Numbered from the stretch's first letter, positions 1 to 7,137 are shown. The stretch: 8,042 nucleotides of DNA from Planctomycetaceae bacterium (GCA_003455945.1 DMPQ01000330.1:25688-33729), one strand, 5' to 3'. A program made the numbers and translations. Notes: a model not told the origin generated them from the sequence alone.

Positions 1-599
1 TACGGGATCTTCAGATCGGCGGTCAGCTTCGCGGCGAGTGCGCGCGGAATGCACTCGAGCACGATGCCGAACGCCCCGGCCGCCTCGGCCGCCTGAGCAT
101 CGGCGATCAGCGCCGCCTCCTGTCGCTGCACGCGGAAACCGCCCATCGTGTGCACGCTCTGCGGCCTGAGACCGACGTGCGCCATCACCGGAATCCCGGC
201 TCGGACCAGCGCCTCGATCACTTCCGCCTGCTCGGCTCCCCCCTCGAGCTTGACTGCCTGAGCCGACGTCTCCTTGAGGATCCGACCGGCATGTTCGACG
301 GCGATCGGCAGGCCGAGATGGTTCGACGGGAACGGCAGATCGACGACGATCAGCGCCCGCGAAACCGCTCGCGACACCATCCTCGCGTGATAGATCATCT
401 CGTCCAGCGTGACGGGCAACGTCGTCTCGTGCCCTTGCACGACCATCGCCAGGCTGTCGCCCACCAGAATCGAATCGACCCCCGCCTCGTCGATCAGTCG
501 AGCCGACGGATAGTCGTAGGCGGTGAGCATCGTCAACCGCTCGCCCCGCGCCTTCTTGGCGACGAAGCGCGGAACGGTCATGCGAGCCGAGGGGGCCAT
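1..599 (-). CDS. panB: 3-methyl-2-oxobutanoate hydroxymethyltransferase (ketopantoate hydroxymethyltransferase), C-terminus cut by window edge
   Basis: PanB transfers a hydroxymethyl group from 5,10-methylenetetrahydrofolate to alpha-ketoisovalerate, giving ketopantoate. This is the first committed step of pantothenate and coenzyme A synthesis, in the cytoplasm. The visible 199 residues match the family from the start: the LTAYDYPSA stretch (25-33), VGDSL with metal ligand D48, VQGHETTLPVT (54-64), VVDLPF with metal ligand D87, VKLEGG with E119, HVGLRPQSV (141-149), GGFRVQ (153-158), and VLECIP with the likely catalytic acid E182. Family members are about 265-280 residues, so some 65-80 residues lie beyond the left edge; bases 1-2 are part of a codon. 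The loop after GGFRVQ is about four residues shorter than in the E. coli enzyme as I recall it. I chose the ATG at 599; an in-frame ATG at 581 is also possible, and neither has a clear Shine-Dalgarno sequence. It is the last gene seen, 141 bp after the bactofilin-like gene. Confidence 0.96.
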   Translation of the reverse strand, partial: MAPSARMTVPRFVAKKARGERLTMLTAYDYPSARLIDEAGVDSILVGDSLAMVVQGHETTLPVTLDEMIYHARMVSRAVSRALIVVDLPFPSNHLGLPIAVEHAGRILKETSAQAVKLEGGAEQAEVIEALVRAGIPVMAHVGLRPQSVHTMGGFRVQRQEAALIADAQAAEAAGAFGIVLECIPRALAAKLTADLKIP

Positions 600-634
600 C
601 GGTGTCTCGGGCGAAAGGCATAGGCGAAACGGCA

Positions 635-652
635 GGTCGCGGATCCGCGACC
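635..652. repeat. 18-bp perfect palindrome upstream of panB
   Basis: GGTCGCGGATCCGCGACC is a perfect palindrome; as RNA it folds into a 7-bp stem with a GATC loop. It lies 35 bp upstream of the panB ATG and about 90 bp past the stop of the bactofilin-like gene. It could be a transcription stop for that gene or a binding site in the panB promoter region. No U-tract follows, so neither role is established. No convincing panB promoter was seen in 600-740. Confidence 0.35.
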
Positions 653-740
653 CGGCCTCGGCCGATTCTGATTCCGGTCGGTCCGAACGACAACCGGGGG
701 CCCGACGATCGGAACGGTGCGACGTTCGCTTGCCGCGAGT

Positions 741-2084
741 TCAGCGGATCCGTTCGTAGCCGCGCGGCGAGTTGCCGACCGCCGGAGTCTTGGCGACCGG
801 CGGGACCGCTCCGACCAGGAAGACGCCCGAGCCGAACAACGCGATCGCCCCCCAGAGAAAGAAGCCGACGGTCGGCAGCGAGGCGATCGCCGCCATGATC
901 AGCGAACCGGCGATGATCGGCAGCAGCATCGCTTCACGACGGAATCCGGGGAGCCAGCCGAGCAGCGTGCGGGCAAGCCAACCGGCGAACAGCGTCGGCG
1001 CGACCCAGCTCGCGGCGAGCAAGCCGCCGCACCAGATCATGGCGATCGCCAGCAGCGCGATGACGATCAGCATCGGAATCGGTTCCGCCAGTCCGACCAG
1101 TCCGAGTCCGGTCGCGAGTGCCGCACAGCCGGCGACGACCGCGGCGCCGACGAGTACCAGCAGGATCAGGAAGAGCGGTCCGAAGACGACGACGCGCAGC
1201 GGTCGCGCACCGAAGTTTCGGATCGCGTGACGCGAGCGCGTCGGAAAGAGGACCCGAAACAGGATGCCGGCGATCGCGAACTGCACCCACGATGCGAGCA
1301 GCGTCCGGAGCCAGGAGCGACCTACGGCGGGAACCGCCGCCGGACGCTGATAGTCGACCGTTCCGCGGATCGTGCTCCCTTCCTGACGATCGGGCTCGCG
1401 TCCTCCGCGGACCTTCAGGTCCCCTTCGAGGACCGCTTCCGGATCGATCGTCATGCCGGTCTCGGCGACGTTCCCTCCCATCGCGACCTGTTCGATTTCG
1501 ACCGGCCCGCCGAATCGTCCCCCCAAGGAGCCTCGGGCGACGATCAGCCGAGTCGTGTCGGTCACGTCGGCATCGATGTCGGCTCGTCGAGCCGCGGCGC
1601 CGATCCCGCCCGAGATCACCGTTCCGCGGCGTACGACGAGCGTCGACGTCGAAGCATTGAGGTCTCGCCCGATCGTCCCTCCGCCGATCGTCAGCGACTC
1701 GCCGAGCGCTGCGCGCAACGAGCCGCCGATCTCGGCGTCGACTTCGGCACTTCGGCCGAGCAGATGGACAGAACCGCCGATCTTCCCGTCGATCTCGATC
1801 GATTCGCCGATCGCGAACAGATCTCCCGTGACCGTTCCCGACACCACGATCGAATTGCCGGCGCAGAACAGATCGCCGTCGATCGTCTCGGCGGCATCAA
1901 GGTGGACCCGATCCCCTCCCAGATGTCGGCTCTCGGCGTACGACCGCCCGGCGCACAGCATCGACGTCAGAAGAGCGACGACGGCGATCGAGACGCATCG
2001 GGTCCCCGGGAAAGCGTGACGAAACGAGCGGAAGGCGAATCCACCGAAGCGACTCGCGTTCGATCGATGCAGGACGTTCATCAT
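741..2084 (-). CDS. Exported bactofilin-like beta-helix protein with C-terminal multi-pass membrane domain
   Basis: The 447-residue product has a basic N-terminus, a hydrophobic stretch at 31-45 and a likely signal peptidase site after SYA (residue 50). Residues 55-240 are short repeats that alternate G, D and hydrophobic residues (DGDLFCAGNSIVVSGTVTGD, IEIDGKIGGSV, AEVDAEIGGSL, LTIGGGTIGRDL). This pattern is typical of the right-handed beta-helix of bactofilin-type polymer-forming proteins. Residues 265-425 are hydrophobic and predict about five membrane segments (near 265-280, 297-332, 337-360, 384-402, 405-425). The start is ATG 2084, or the adjacent ATG 2081. The frame stays open to 2417, but the upstream part is Arg/Ser/Pro-rich and looks non-coding. 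No clear ribosome binding site is visible. The likely place is the cytoplasmic membrane with the helix outside. A role as a surface or periplasmic scaffold is inferred from the fold; no enzymatic motif is seen. Confidence 0.8.
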   Translation of the reverse strand: MMNVLHRSNASRFGGFAFRSFRHAFPGTRCVSIAVVALLTSMLCAGRSYAESRHLGGDRVHLDAAETIDGDLFCAGNSIVVSGTVTGDLFAIGESIEIDGKIGGSVHLLGRSAEVDAEIGGSLRAALGESLTIGGGTIGRDLNASTSTLVVRRGTVISGGIGAAARRADIDADVTDTTRLIVARGSLGGRFGGPVEIEQVAMGGNVAETGMTIDPEAVLEGDLKVRGGREPDRQEGSTIRGTVDYQRPAAVPAVGRSWLRTLLASWVQFAIAGILFRVLFPTRSRHAIRNFGARPLRVVVFGPLFLILLVLVGAAVVAGCAALATGLGLVGLAEPIPMLIVIALLAIAMIWCGGLLAASWVAPTLFAGWLARTLLGWLPGFRREAMLLPIIAGSLIMAAIASLPTVGFFLWGAIALFGSGVFLVGAVPPVAKTPAVGNSPRGYERIR

Positions 2085-2450
2085 CGAGGGATCCGAGGGG
2101 AGAGCGAGCGAACCGGACGAGACGCCGGAGAATCGTTCCGATCCACCAGGTTCTCGCTCCGCGGCGTACAGGTACCGCGACCGCGTTCCAAGCAAGACGC
2201 CGCTGCGCGACCGATCGCCATCCGAGGAATGTAGCTCGATCCGCCCGGAGCGCCGCCGCCGAGTTCGGATCGACTCGGCCGTTCGGTTCCTGACGATCTC
2301 ACCGATGCTGCCGACGTGCCGTCCGACCGGATGTCGCACGGGCCTCCGTCCGGCCCGATTCCGGCGTCGTTGGTTCGGCTCCGGTACCGGTCCCGGTACC
2401 GGCAACAACGCCGACACCGGCGAGGCTGCCGGCGTCGACGAAGGTTTGCC
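2085..2450. other. Intergenic region between DUF1501 gene and bactofilin-like gene
   Basis: This 366-bp stretch has no gene I can support. Moving away from the DUF1501 stop it holds a strong hairpin at 2381-2402 and a weaker one at 2339-2357 (CGGGCC, 7-nt loop, GGCCCG). The promoter of the bactofilin-like gene should lie here, but no good -35/-10 pair was found. The frame of the downstream gene stays open through it, encoding Arg- and Ser-rich sequence without family character, so I treat it as non-coding. Confidence 0.6.
2381..2402 (-). terminator. Strong hairpin, candidate transcription terminator of the DUF1501 operon
   Basis: Two copies of the 10-bp palindrome CCGGTACCGG are separated by two bases. 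As a unit they fold into a perfect 9-bp stem (CCGGTACCG/CGGTACCGG) with a 4-nt loop. The hairpin lies about 50 bp past the DUF1501 stop, where a terminator is expected. It has no following U-tract, so it may be a non-canonical or Rho-aided stop, or a protein-binding site made of two palindromic half-sites. Confidence 0.4.
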
Positions 2451-3755
2451 TCAGGCAAGCAGCGCTTCGATCGGAGCCGCATTCGGGTCGCCGATCGGCA
2501 TCGGTCGCCCGTCGACGTCGAACGAATCGGTCGAATCGACTCCGACCGCCTGCAGATAGGTATGGAAGAGGTCGCCGTGATCGACCTCGCCGTCGGCGAC
2601 CGCCGTCCCGTCTTCGTTCGTCGCACCGTAGACGGCGCCGCGCGCGATCCCTGCTCCGCCCAGACAGATCGACCAGGCGCTCCCCCAGTGATCGCGGCCG
2701 TACAGATGATTGATGCCGGGAGTCCGGCCGAACTCGCTGAGCACGACGATCAGCGTGTGTTCGAGCAGTCCGCGGTCGGCCAGATCGCCGACGAAGGTGG
2801 CGAACGGGCCGTCGAACTCGCCGAGCTGCTCGAGGTGGAAGTTGAAGTTCTCGTTGTGCGTGTCGTAGTTCGAGTGGGTCACCTGCACGAAGGTGATCCC
2901 CTGCTCCACCAATCGGCGCGCCAACAGGCAGTGACGACCGAAGTCATGCTCGCCGTAGCGATCCCGATCGGCCTGACTTTCGCGCGACACGTCGAAGACT
3001 TCTCGGCGTCGCATCAGCTCCAGCGCCTGCTCGTAGCTCGCGACATAGGCGTCGGTCATCGCGGTGCGGCGTCGTGTCGCGAACTCCTCGTTCATCCGCC
3101 GCCGGTGTGCCTGACGACGTTCGTCCGCTTCGGCCGAAATCCCTTCGGGACGAGACGAGTTCTGCGGCGGGTTGCCGTTCCCCAGCACGATGCTCGAGTA
3201 CTTCGGCCCCAGATAGGCCGAGTCGTTGCCGCGGTTCCCTCCACCACCGGGCGTGATCTGGATATGTCCGGGGAGGGCATCGTTCTCGTCGGCCAGCGCC
3301 TTGGCGGTGACCGCTCCCAGTCGCGGATACTCGACTCCGGGAACCTGAGCGCGGCCGGTGAGCATCATGAACGCTCCCTTGCCGTGATCGTTCTCGGCCG
3401 TGTTGATGCTTCGGACGAGCGCCAGGTGATGCATCTGCTCGGCGGTCCGCGGGAGCAGCTCCGAGATGTGGATCCCGGGGACCGATGTCGGAATCGCGCG
3501 AAACGGACCGCCGGTCGGACGTCCCGGCTTCGGATCCCAACTCTCGAGCTGGCTGAGCCCTCCCGACATGTTGAAGACGACGACTCGCCGCTCGTTACGG
3601 ATCAGCCTGGCCGCGGCCGCGGGCGTCGCGAGCGATCCGAGACCGCCGAGCACACCTGGGCCCAGCAGCGCACCGGCTCCCGCCAAGCCGCCGAGGAATC
3701 GTCGACGCTCGAGCCGATGCGCCTCCGAGCCGCAAGCATAGTCGCAACGCTTCAT
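2451..3755 (-). CDS. DUF1501 family protein, Tat-exported
   Basis: This 434-residue protein is full length for the DUF1501 family, a planctomycete-rich group related to the alkaline phosphatase/sulfatase fold; the substrate is unknown. It has a twin-arginine signal (RRRFLGGLAGAGALL, residues 17-31), so it is probably exported folded, with a metal cofactor likely. Family features in order are VVVFNMSGGLSQLESWDPKP (58-77), LLPRTAEQMHHLALVRSI (100-117), NDHGKGAFMMLTGR (122-135), SNYDTHNENF (295-304), VVLSEFGRTPGIN (337-349), GRDHW (353-357), and the usual end DGRPMPIGDPNAAPIEALLA (415-434). The Asp/His sets in SNYDTH, SEFGRTP and GRDHW are where metal ligands or catalytic residues would be expected. 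ATG 3755 has AAGGGA 7 bases upstream. The gene starts 87 bp after the DUF1549/DUF1553 stop on the same strand, the usual order for these pairs, so co-transcription is likely. The stop codon forms the loop of a small TTGCC-TGA-GGCAA hairpin. Confidence 0.93.
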   Translation of the reverse strand: MKRCDYACGSEAHRLERRRFLGGLAGAGALLGPGVLGGLGSLATPAAAARLIRNERRVVVFNMSGGLSQLESWDPKPGRPTGGPFRAIPTSVPGIHISELLPRTAEQMHHLALVRSINTAENDHGKGAFMMLTGRAQVPGVEYPRLGAVTAKALADENDALPGHIQITPGGGGNRGNDSAYLGPKYSSIVLGNGNPPQNSSRPEGISAEADERRQAHRRRMNEEFATRRRTAMTDAYVASYEQALELMRRREVFDVSRESQADRDRYGEHDFGRHCLLARRLVEQGITFVQVTHSNYDTHNENFNFHLEQLGEFDGPFATFVGDLADRGLLEHTLIVVLSEFGRTPGINHLYGRDHWGSAWSICLGGAGIARGAVYGATNEDGTAVADGEVDHGDLFHTYLQAVGVDSTDSFDVDGRPMPIGDPNAAPIEALLA

Positions 3756-3762
3756 CGTCCGT

Positions 3763-3768
3763 TCCCTT
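3763..3768 (-). promoter_or_regulatory. Ribosome binding site of the DUF1501 gene
   Basis: On the minus strand AAGGGA ends 7 bases before ATG 3755. It supports that start, although the preceding gene is only 87 bp away. In the same gap a small hairpin (CTTCCG, 6-nt loop, CGGAAG; 3795-3812) is visible, with no sign of a full terminator. Confidence 0.55.
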
Positions 3769-3842
3769 CGTTTCGAGGCTCGTGAGGGTCGTTGCTTCCG
3801 ACAACGCGGAAGACCGGTCGTCCGAGGCGAGATGCTCTCGGT

Positions 3843-6833
3843 TCAGCGATCGAAGCGGAACTCCGCCGCTGCGATCCATGCCCAGATCAGTTCGTCCAAT
3901 CGCGCCGGCATCTGATCACCGGCATTGTTCAGCGCCTCGGCGACCCAAGCCCTCTCCCGCTCCGTCGCCGGTCGGGCAAAGAGAGTCAGCGCCAGTTCGT
4001 CGGCTGCCGCGTTCGGCTCGGCGGCGACCGCCGCGGCTCGCTGCCGCAGACTGTTGCCGCCGCTCGCCGCCCAGGAACCGATCGTTCCGCCGTTGGCGAA
4101 GAACAGCGACTGATCGGCGGTCGCGAAGAAGCCGTCCTGCGGCTGAGCCGCCCCGTTGCCGAAGAGCGAGATGAAGATGCCGATCGACGGTTCCAGCTTG
4201 TCGAGGGCGCCGACGAGAGCCTGGCGTTCACGCATCGCGATCCAGTTCGGATCGATCGCTTCGGCCTCGGTCGCCGGCGTCGCCGCATCCAGTTCCTGTC
4301 GCGTCGCATCGATCGTGTTCTGCAGCACGCCGGTCCCCTGCAGGACGCTCCAGCCGAGTTGTTCCGGAGTCAACGGCGCGAGCGCCGCGATCGCCCCCTG
4401 ACGTTCCGCGATCTCGATCCAGCGCTGTTCTGCCTCGGCACGCCGTCGCTCGAGCGACTCGACCTGCGTCTGCAACGCCGTCCGCTCGCCGTCGAAGCGA
4501 GCGAGAGCGGCTTCCGCTGCGGTCAGCTCGGCTTCGACTTCCTCCGCCTGACGTCTTGCCGCACCGATCGATTCGCCCGCTCGACGACGCTCGTCGTTCG
4601 TCCGTTGCAGATCCCCTTCGGCAGCTTCCGCCAGTCGCTTCGCTTCGTCATGTCGCGAAGCGATCGGATCGATGGTCGAGGCGAGAGTCGGGTCGCCCGG
4701 CCAGAGATCGGCGGCACTGCGGAGCGCGACGAGCGATCGTTCGAGTTCCGTCGCGACCTGACGATGTCGTGTCGCCGAGGTTTCCAGGTCGCGATGTCGC
4801 TCATCCGCGACGGTCGACTCGACCGTTCGTCGCTCGACCTCGACAGTCGTCTCATTCAGGCGGGCGGTCAGGCGTTCGATCGAAGCTTTCGCTTCGGCGA
4901 CCTGCCGATCGTGGTCGGCGCTCCGGTCGAGAACTCGCGCGAGCTCGGTCTCGACCGACTGTCGCTCCCGGATGGCGGCACGCCGAGCCGTCATCGATTC
5001 GATCCGGCTACGTAGCTCGCGCCGTTCCGCCATTTCGCGCCGCGCGGTCTCCCAAGACTGCCAAGCTCGCTCCAGATCGGCCCGACGAAGCTGGAGCGTT
5101 TCGCGTGCGGCGTCGGCCGCCGGTCGCAACGCCGCGATCTGCTCGACCGCCGCGGCGATCGTCGCCGGACGTTCGGTCGCGCGAGCGTCGATGGCGGCGA
5201 TTTCGGCGAGCGCGGCATCTCCTCGCGCCGTGAAGAGCGGAACCTCGAGCGAGTTCGGATCGAGGCCGAACGCGGTGGCTGCTTCGCTCAGCTTGGCGGC
5301 GATCCCTCGCGTCGACTCGACGCTCGTCGTCAGTTGCTCGCGCCGAGCGGCATCGGCGGCTTCGGCCTGTTGCGATTCGGACAGGCGACGTTCGGCCGCG
5401 AGCAGCGGCGCTGCCGCATCGCGGTAGGTGGCGTTCGCTTCGAGCCATGCGTCCGAGGCGGCGATCCGTAGCGTGTAGGCGGCCGATTCGGCGTTGACCG
5501 CGTCGGTATCGGAGGTCGCTGCGAGCGCGGCTGTCGCGTCGCTGAGCGAAGCATCCTGCGGAGCCGGGTCGGCAGCCATCGCCCGCTCGATGTCGAACGT
5601 CGCCTGATAGGTGCGCGACAGCACGACCTCTCGGACGAACGACCTCGCCGAAAAATCGTTCTCGATCAGGCCGTCGGTAAGGGCTTCGAGCAGGACCGGA
5701 TCCGACGCGGGATTGTCGGCATGGTGCAGATCGAGCGGCTGAACCAGACCGCGGCCGAACAGCAAGGCCCAGAGACGGTTGGACCAGTTGCGAGCGAAGC
5801 TCCGGTCGGGCGAGTCGAGGAGCGCTTCGGCGAACCGCTCGCGACGAGACATCGACGGGACCGCGCGGACGCCGTCGGCCGGAGCGACGACATAAGGAAG
5901 TTCGGTCGGGATCGGACCGTCCGGAACGATCCAGCCGTCGATCAGTCGCGCCTTGGCGGTTCCCTTGTCCTCGGTGAAGACCGACACGAACTCGTGTTCC
6001 CCGTCCGCCTTCTCGGCGACGAATGCCTTGCCGGCGGCGTCCTTAAAGAGAGAACTTCGGAGCAGCGCCGCGTAGAGACCGTAGTAATCGGACTGGCGAT
6101 ACGAATTGATGTGCGGATGGTCGTGGCACTGAGCGCATTGCAGATCGACGCCGAACCAGAGCCGCCCGACATCCCTGACCAGCACGTTCGTGTCGACGTC
6201 CCGATCGAGCAGGAATCGTGCGGCAGCTCGTCCCCGTTCGTCGGTCCCGTCGGCGACGAGCAGTTCGTAGCCGAGCCGGCGAAGCGACTTGTCGTCCTCG
6301 AACGACCGACGCAGGAAACCGATCCATTCCTCGCGCGGCACGTTGACCGCCGGCCGTCGTTCCATGACCGAAACGTCATACCAGTCGGCCAGCCGACGGA
6401 CGAACCGAGGATCATCGAGCAGCGATTCGACCAGCCGAGCGCGCTTGTCGACTGCCCCGTCGGCCAGAAAGCTTCGCACCGTTTCGACCGACGGGATCTG
6501 GCCGATCAGATCGAGATGGATTCTGCGAACGAACTCGGCGTCGTCTGCCAGAGGCCAATCGGCGTTTCCCCACTGTCCGGCCGTCGCCTGATCGATCCGA
6601 TCGCGGAGCAATGGAGCGTCGGCCGTCGCGACCGAGATCGACGAGACCTCCGGTGCTGCCGCGTCGCCTCGCTGTGCCGAATCGTCGTCGCCTCGCAATC
6701 CCGCGGCCACCCCGAACACCGCGGCAGCCAGCAGGCTCCATGCCAGCGGCCGGCGATGCCGAACAGACAACGCGTGACGAGCGATGAGCCTCGCAGCTCG
6801 AATCCTCGGCGCGCAGCGGCTTGCGACCGACAT
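3843..6833 (-). CDS. DUF1549/DUF1553 protein with single CxxCH motif and long coiled-coil insertion
   Basis: The 996-residue product has a basic N-terminus and one hydrophobic segment (30-46, PLAWSLLAAAVFGVAAGL), a signal peptide or anchor. DUF1549 follows: FVRRIHLDLIGQIPSVETVR (101-120), SLLDDPRFVRRLADWYDV (137-154), and CAQCHDHP (233-240) with the haem-c-type CxxCH. DUF1553 begins near 345 with FARNWSNRLWALLFGRGLV (346-364), DNPASDPVLLEALTDGLI (373-390) and REVVLSRTYQ (401-410). Residues about 440-815 are Ala/Glu/Arg-rich heptad-like sequence, a long coiled coil. DUF1553-like sequence resumes at LTPEQLGWSVLQGTG (821-835) and LTLFARPATERERAW (949-963), and ends LDELIWAWIAAAEFRFDR. No cytochrome-like N-terminal domain precedes DUF1549. 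The frame is open to an ATG at 6938, but ATG 6833 has GGAGAGAG at good spacing, puts the hydrophobic segment near the N-terminus, and is preferred. The exact function is unknown; an envelope role with the DUF1501 partner is inferred. Confidence 0.92.
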   Translation of the reverse strand: MSVASRCAPRIRAARLIARHALSVRHRRPLAWSLLAAAVFGVAAGLRGDDDSAQRGDAAAPEVSSISVATADAPLLRDRIDQATAGQWGNADWPLADDAEFVRRIHLDLIGQIPSVETVRSFLADGAVDKRARLVESLLDDPRFVRRLADWYDVSVMERRPAVNVPREEWIGFLRRSFEDDKSLRRLGYELLVADGTDERGRAAARFLLDRDVDTNVLVRDVGRLWFGVDLQCAQCHDHPHINSYRQSDYYGLYAALLRSSLFKDAAGKAFVAEKADGEHEFVSVFTEDKGTAKARLIDGWIVPDGPIPTELPYVVAPADGVRAVPSMSRRERFAEALLDSPDRSFARNWSNRLWALLFGRGLVQPLDLHHADNPASDPVLLEALTDGLIENDFSARSFVREVVLSRTYQATFDIERAMAADPAPQDASLSDATAALAATSDTDAVNAESAAYTLRIAASDAWLEANATYRDAAAPLLAAERRLSESQQAEAADAARREQLTTSVESTRGIAAKLSEAATAFGLDPNSLEVPLFTARGDAALAEIAAIDARATERPATIAAAVEQIAALRPAADAARETLQLRRADLERAWQSWETARREMAERRELRSRIESMTARRAAIRERQSVETELARVLDRSADHDRQVAEAKASIERLTARLNETTVEVERRTVESTVADERHRDLETSATRHRQVATELERSLVALRSAADLWPGDPTLASTIDPIASRHDEAKRLAEAAEGDLQRTNDERRRAGESIGAARRQAEEVEAELTAAEAALARFDGERTALQTQVESLERRRAEAEQRWIEIAERQGAIAALAPLTPEQLGWSVLQGTGVLQNTIDATRQELDAATPATEAEAIDPNWIAMRERQALVGALDKLEPSIGIFISLFGNGAAQPQDGFFATADQSLFFANGGTIGSWAASGGNSLRQRAAAVAAEPNAAADELALTLFARPATERERAWVAEALNNAGDQMPARLDELIWAWIAAAEFRFDR
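4389..5516 (-). other. Coiled-coil-coding segment inside the DUF1553 region
   Basis: Codons for residues about 440-815 of the DUF1549/DUF1553 protein encode nearly uninterrupted helical sequence. It is rich in A, E, R, Q and L with heptad-like spacing, for example SIERLTARLNETTVEVERRT (651-670) and ALQTQVESLERRRAEAEQRW (786-805). It has few Gly or Pro residues, apart from a break near 521-530 (AFGLDPNSLE) and one near 710-722 (LWPGDPTLASTID). These breaks suggest separate coils that could fold back as hairpins. Boundaries are by eye. Confidence 0.75.
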
Positions 6834-6841
6834 GCGTCTCT

Positions 6842-6845
6842 CTCC
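6842..6845 (-). promoter_or_regulatory. Ribosome binding site that fixes the DUF1549/DUF1553 start
   Basis: On the minus strand GGAG, within GGAGAGAGACGC, ends 8 bases before ATG 6833. The upstream in-frame ATG at 6938 lies in the structured leader and would add 35 Asp/Arg/Pro-rich residues before the signal sequence, so 6833 is the better start. Confidence 0.65.
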
Positions 6846-6875
6846 AGGCAGGCGGCTTCGACGATCGCCGTCGAT

Positions 6876-6913
6876 CGGATCCGCTCGACATCGAACGTCG
6901 GAGCGCGGATCCG
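6876..6913 (-). repeat. Bulged inverted repeat in leader, close to the ribosome binding site
   Basis: CGGATCCG occurs at both ends (6876-6883 and 6906-6913). Together with the flanking CTCGAC and GTCGGAG it forms a stem of about 14 bp with two small bulges and a 7-nt loop. In the mRNA it would sit about 30 nt upstream of the Shine-Dalgarno sequence. A role in translation control is possible but only inferred. Confidence 0.45.
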
Positions 6914-6949
6914 TCAGCGGATCGAACGAGCCAGGCATCGGGGCGGGGA

Positions 6950-6967
6950 GCCGTCATCGATGACGGC
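6950..6967. repeat. 18-bp perfect palindrome in leader
   Basis: GCCGTCATCGATGACGGC is a perfect palindrome about 115 bp upstream of the DUF1549/DUF1553 start. It could be the site of a dimeric regulator or a leader hairpin (7-bp stem, 4-nt loop). Nothing in the window identifies a partner. Confidence 0.45.
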
Positions 6968-7090
6968 GCAGCGATCGAGCAGGCGGGGTGTCGAGCCGAG
7001 CGGCGGGGAGAGCCGAGCGAGGAAAACGAGCTCGACTTCCGACGCCGGTCCGACGCGATTCGGAACAAAGGGGCATCGCGTTGGGCGGGA

Positions 7091-7127
7091 GTCGCGTAAG
7101 GGGAGATCCTCTCCCTAAGCACGCGAC
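7091..7127 (-). repeat. Two-part stem-loop at the start of the probable leader
   Basis: Outer arms GTCGCGT (7091-7097) and ACGCGAC (7121-7127) pair perfectly. Inside them GGGAGA (7101-7106) pairs with TCTCCC (7110-7115) around a 3-nt loop, with an internal AA/AAGC loop between the stems. In the inferred transcript it would begin a few nucleotides from the 5' end. It could stabilise the mRNA, act in attenuation, or be a terminator for readthrough from rsfS; no U-tract follows. Confidence 0.5.
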
Positions 7128-7137
7128 GACGGGGACC

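Noticed and set aside
717..2234. Open plus-strand frame of 505 codons
   Set aside because: It lies antisense to the bactofilin-like gene. The product is Arg/Asp/Ser-rich with no recognisable domain, and the opposite strand has a signal peptide, a repeat domain and membrane segments. Such frames are common in GC-rich DNA.
2085..2417. N-terminal extension of the bactofilin-like protein up to 2417
   Set aside because: The extension is low-complexity Arg/Ser/Pro sequence, contains the hairpin region after the DUF1501 gene, and would bury the signal peptide about 140 residues inside the protein.
2316..3785. Open plus-strand frame of 489 codons
   Set aside because: It is antisense to the DUF1501 gene, whose motifs are clear. 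It has no family character of its own.
3792..5015. Open plus-strand frame of 407 codons
   Set aside because: It is antisense to the coiled-coil part of the DUF1549/DUF1553 gene. Its regular Arg/Asp/Leu pattern is the mirror of the coil codons.
6834..6938. Longer N-terminus of the DUF1549/DUF1553 protein from ATG 6938
   Set aside because: It has no clear ribosome binding site. The 35 extra residues are Asp/Arg/Pro-rich, and GGAGAGAG sits correctly before ATG 6833.
5721..7118. Open plus-strand frame of 465 codons
   Set aside because: It is antisense to the N-terminal half of the DUF1549/DUF1553 gene and its leader, with no recognisable domain.
6412..7122. Minus-strand frame of 236 codons overlapping the leader and the DUF1549 start
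   Set aside because: It overlaps the well-supported gene in another frame, and its Ser/Arg-rich product has no family features.
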